From the NCBI GenBank assembly GCA_021784975.1, contig JAJYGU010000251.1:1-16395 (forward strand): a DNA stretch of 16,395 nt, given 5' to 3'. The notes beneath the pieces were generated by a model. The model ran no database searches. It saw nothing but the letters and a program-made list of their open reading frames with translations, and was not told the origin of the DNA. This DNA is from Planctomycetota bacterium. Lineage in GTDB: Bacteria > Planctomycetota > Planctomycetia > Pirellulales > Thermoguttaceae. Within the stretch, counting starts at the first letter, position 1, and each line of letters begins with the position of its first letter. Below, one piece after another: positions 15,001 to 16,395 of the stretch. A program made the position numbers and the translations under genes.

Positions 15001-16395
15001 GTGGGGCCGCACAGGACCAGCACCCGGTATTGCCGGTCCACCAAGGCGGCCGCCGGTCCAAATCGCTCGAGGGTGAGTTGCTGGGTGATCTCGGTGAGGC
15101 TCCGCGCCGGCGGGTGCAGCCCGAGGGGCGGCCGCGGCCGGCTCTTGGCGGGCGGCTCGAGCGGAAAGGGGGGCAGTTCCCGTTCCGTCCGCGCCGCCCC
15201 CAGCCGCCGGTAGATCCGCCACTTGGGCGAGACCGCCTGGAACTGCCGCTCCAGGTTCAGGACGCTTTCTGCGCCGCCGAGGATCAGAAAGCCCCCCTCC
15301 CGCAAGGCGTAATGGAACACCGGCATCACCCGTTTTTGGGCCTCGTGGTCCAAATAAATCAGCAGGTTCCGGCAGCTAATCAGGTCCAGCCGGGAGAAGG
15401 CCGGATCGCTGACCACATTGTGGGTGGCAAAGACCACGCACTCCCGCACCTTCTTGCTGATCCGGTAGTTCGCCCCTTCCCGGATGAAGAATCGCCGCAA
15501 CCGCTCGGGCGAAACGTCGGCGGCAATGGTTTCAGGATAGACGCCGGCGCGGGCCTTGGCCAGGGCGTGCTCGTTGATATCGGTGGCAAACACCTGGATC
15601 TTCCGATGCAGGCCGGGGGCCTCGCATTGCTCCAGCAGGAGGATGGCCAGCGAATAGGCCTCCTCTCCGGTCGAGCAGCCGGGAACCCAGACCCGCAGGG
15701 GTGTGTCCGGCCGCCGGCTGGCAATCAGCTCCGGCAACACCTCTTCCTCCACCACCTTCCACGCCTCGGGGTCGCGGAAGAAATAGGTAACGCTGATCAC
15801 CAGGTCTCGGGCCAGGGCGTCCAGCTCGGACGGGTTGTCGCGGAGCAACTGCAGGTACTCCATCGGCTGTTGCATTTGCCGCAAGCTCATCCGCCGCCAG
15901 ACGCGGCGTCGCAAGGTGGACTCCTTATAGCTGCGGAAATCGTGGCCGACCCGCTCATCCACCATCGTCAGCACTTCTTGGAGGAAATCCGCCGTCCAAC
16001 CGGTCGGCCCCGCCGGGGCCGACTCGGCCGCCAGGTAGGGCTGTTTGGCGTAGCGCAGCAGGAAATCCGGCATGGCGCCGGGCGGGAGCACGAAATCGAC
16101 CATTTCGGTGGCGATGGCGCTCCGCGGCATGTCGCCGTGCTCGGCCGTGACCGGGTCCTGGACCATGACCAGGCCGCCGCGGGCCTTGATTTCGCGGATG
16201 CCCATGGCCCCGTCGGAGCCCCCGCCGGAGAGAACTACAGCCACTGCCTTCTCCTGCCGATCTTCGGCCAGCGAACGGAAGAAGATGTCGATGGCGGTAG
16301 GCATGGCCGAGGTACGCGGCTCCAACCGCACCCGTCGCCGGTCGAGGACCACGTTCTTGCCCGGCGGGATAATGTAGACGTGATCCGGCTCGATC
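12003..16395 (-). CDS. CheB-CheR-PAS-GAF hybrid histidine kinase (partial)
   Basis: The frame stays open to the window edge (reads IEPDHVYIIPPGKN before GTG 16352), so the true start is outside; at least 1463 aa are visible. Domains in order by coordinate: CheB methylesterase C-terminal part (16395 to about 16040; catalytic Asp codon 16212-16214 in SGGGSDGAMG; the active-site Ser and His lie upstream, unseen); CheR methyltransferase (about 15990-15190; VTYFFRD and SAM-binding GCSTGEEAYS); a coiled coil of NEEL-type repeats (about 14700-14440); PAS (about 14440-14110); GAF (about 14080-13600); HisKA with phospho-His in SHELRTP (13530-13532); HATPase with N-box Asn (13179-13181) and GLGLSIS; receiver 1 with Asp at 12648-12650; receiver 2 with Asp at 12228-12230 in LMDVQMP. 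Receiver 1 has EN where the acidic pair is expected, so its phosphorylation may be weak. There are no obvious membrane segments in the visible part. Such fusions combine adaptation enzymes with phosphorelay in one soluble sensor. The input and output partners are unknown. Confidence 0.92.
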   Translation of the reverse strand, partial: IEPDHVYIIPPGKNVVLDRRRVRLEPRTSAMPTAIDIFFRSLAEDRQEKAVAVVLSGGGSDGAMGIREIKARGGLVMVQDPVTAEHGDMPRSAIATEMVDFVLPPGAMPDFLLRYAKQPYLAAESAPAGPTGWTADFLQEVLTMVDERVGHDFRSYKESTLRRRVWRRMSLRQMQQPMEYLQLLRDNPSELDALARDLVISVTYFFRDPEAWKVVEEEVLPELIASRRPDTPLRVWVPGCSTGEEAYSLAILLLEQCEAPGLHRKIQVFATDINEHALAKARAGVYPETIAADVSPERLRRFFIREGANYRISKKVRECVVFATHNVVSDPAFSRLDLISCRNLLIYLDHEAQKRVMPVFHYALREGGFLILGGAESVLNLERQFQAVSPKWRIYRRLGAARTERELPPFPLEPPAKSRPRPPLGLHPPARSLTEITQQLTLERFGPAAALVDRQYRVLVLCGPTDRFLRVPSGEIDAELLSMVREGLRAKVRSALHQASKDGGEVVHAGRVKRNDDYYQVQIAVTPVNLPDFEEGLFLVMFQGGTEVQEPPPEPSGPTSTEEQYVRQLERELQDTRLELSSAIEQLEGSNEELKASHEEAVSMNEELQSSNEELETSKEELQSLNEELTTLNNQLEEKVSQLEATTNDLDNLLTSTDIATLFLDTGFHIRQFTPAAVELFHLIPSDVGRPIHHIAAEFSISDLLTDGKEVLEKLAPKDQQVQAQDGRWFMRRTLPYRTRDHRIEGVVVTFHDITALKRAEQAVRRTVERLELLAEVAGQLLASDRPQEIVDSLCRRVMEHLDCQMFFNYLLDPQQNKLRLNSAEGVSPETAGEIEWLDYGQEVCGCTACDPGGVAARHIQATQQPRAEWVRKLGIRAYACRPLLNQGRLIGTLSFGSLQRESFSEEDLDLIGAVADQVAIAMQRIGLMQSLEQRAAEAQSANLAKSQFLASMSHELRTPMNAVLGMTDLALGEDLSPTVRDYIDTARESAGALLELLNDILDLSRIEAGRLRLEAAPFRLRTLIDKTVKSLGIRAYEKGLELLYDVGDDVPDHLLGDALRVRQVLTNLLGNAIKYTHKGTIAVRVTALDKGEQEVCLEFSVEDTGVGISPEDQQNLFVSFEQAQAGAERRREGPGLGLSISARLVDLMGGRIWVESQLGQGSTFHFSLCARLAAEPGGEEHDAQQVLNAIREGSALVVAENATSRLILEQTLLHWSMQVETAASVPEALTKIHEAVGRGRKFQFVLADAILPDIGGFTLASWIKSGSLAGPVILMLSSIERHTAAARCREAGVVCLDKPVAPADLLSAIGKVLGIPAAPAPGETAATAAELPPPRRPLRILLAEDTLASQKLIRYALGQRGHQVEVAGNGAETLELFQREDFDLVLMDVQMPIMDGLEATAAIRKLDDPRKAKLPIIAMTAHAYKSDQERCLAAGMNTYISKPVDRRELIEIVERLAEGGDG

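Overview
The window is GC-rich bacterial DNA that most resembles an environmental Planctomycetota genome (Pirellulales-like). This is inferred from three things: secreted multidomain glycosidases, a small protein (6533-7282) of a type I associate with planctomycetes, and hairpin and heptad repeats between genes of a style I also associate with that phylum. There is no rRNA, tRNA or marker gene here, so the placement is an inference. Seven complete genes and one partial gene are supported.

Layout. Positions 1-220 hold a composite repeat: two copies of a hairpin element flanking a degenerate 7-bp array. 221-3265 (minus) encodes a secreted LamG plus GH99/WbsX-like protein. 3266-3708 is a divergent intergenic region with a nested 101-bp palindromic element (3584-3684) just before the next gene. 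3709-5127 (plus) is a radical SAM enzyme with an N-terminal B12-binding-like domain. 5213-6142 (minus), convergent with it, is an uncharacterised protein built from two copies of a cysteine-containing domain. 6143-6532 is a second divergent gap. 6533-7282, 7318-9471 and 9473-11542 (all plus) are a small two-part protein, a secreted GH2-like glycosidase and a secreted six-hairpin glycosidase. The last two are separated by one base and surely form an operon. 11521-11892 (minus) is a stand-alone LigD-type 3'-phosphoesterase domain protein whose 3' end overlaps the glycosidase gene. 11918-11993 is a second palindromic element of the type seen near 3600. 12003 to the window end (minus) is a very large CheB-CheR-PAS-GAF-histidine kinase-receiver-receiver fusion whose start lies outside the window.

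How the genes fit together. Three secreted carbohydrate-active proteins point to breakdown of complex polysaccharide outside the cytoplasm, with the GH2/six-hairpin pair acting on one substrate. The kinase fusion is a sensory hub whose partners are not visible. The radical SAM enzyme and the duplicated-domain protein are neighbours on opposite strands, so a shared role is possible but not shown. The least explained items are the duplicated cysteine domain, the 6533-7282 protein and the three intergenic repeat structures.
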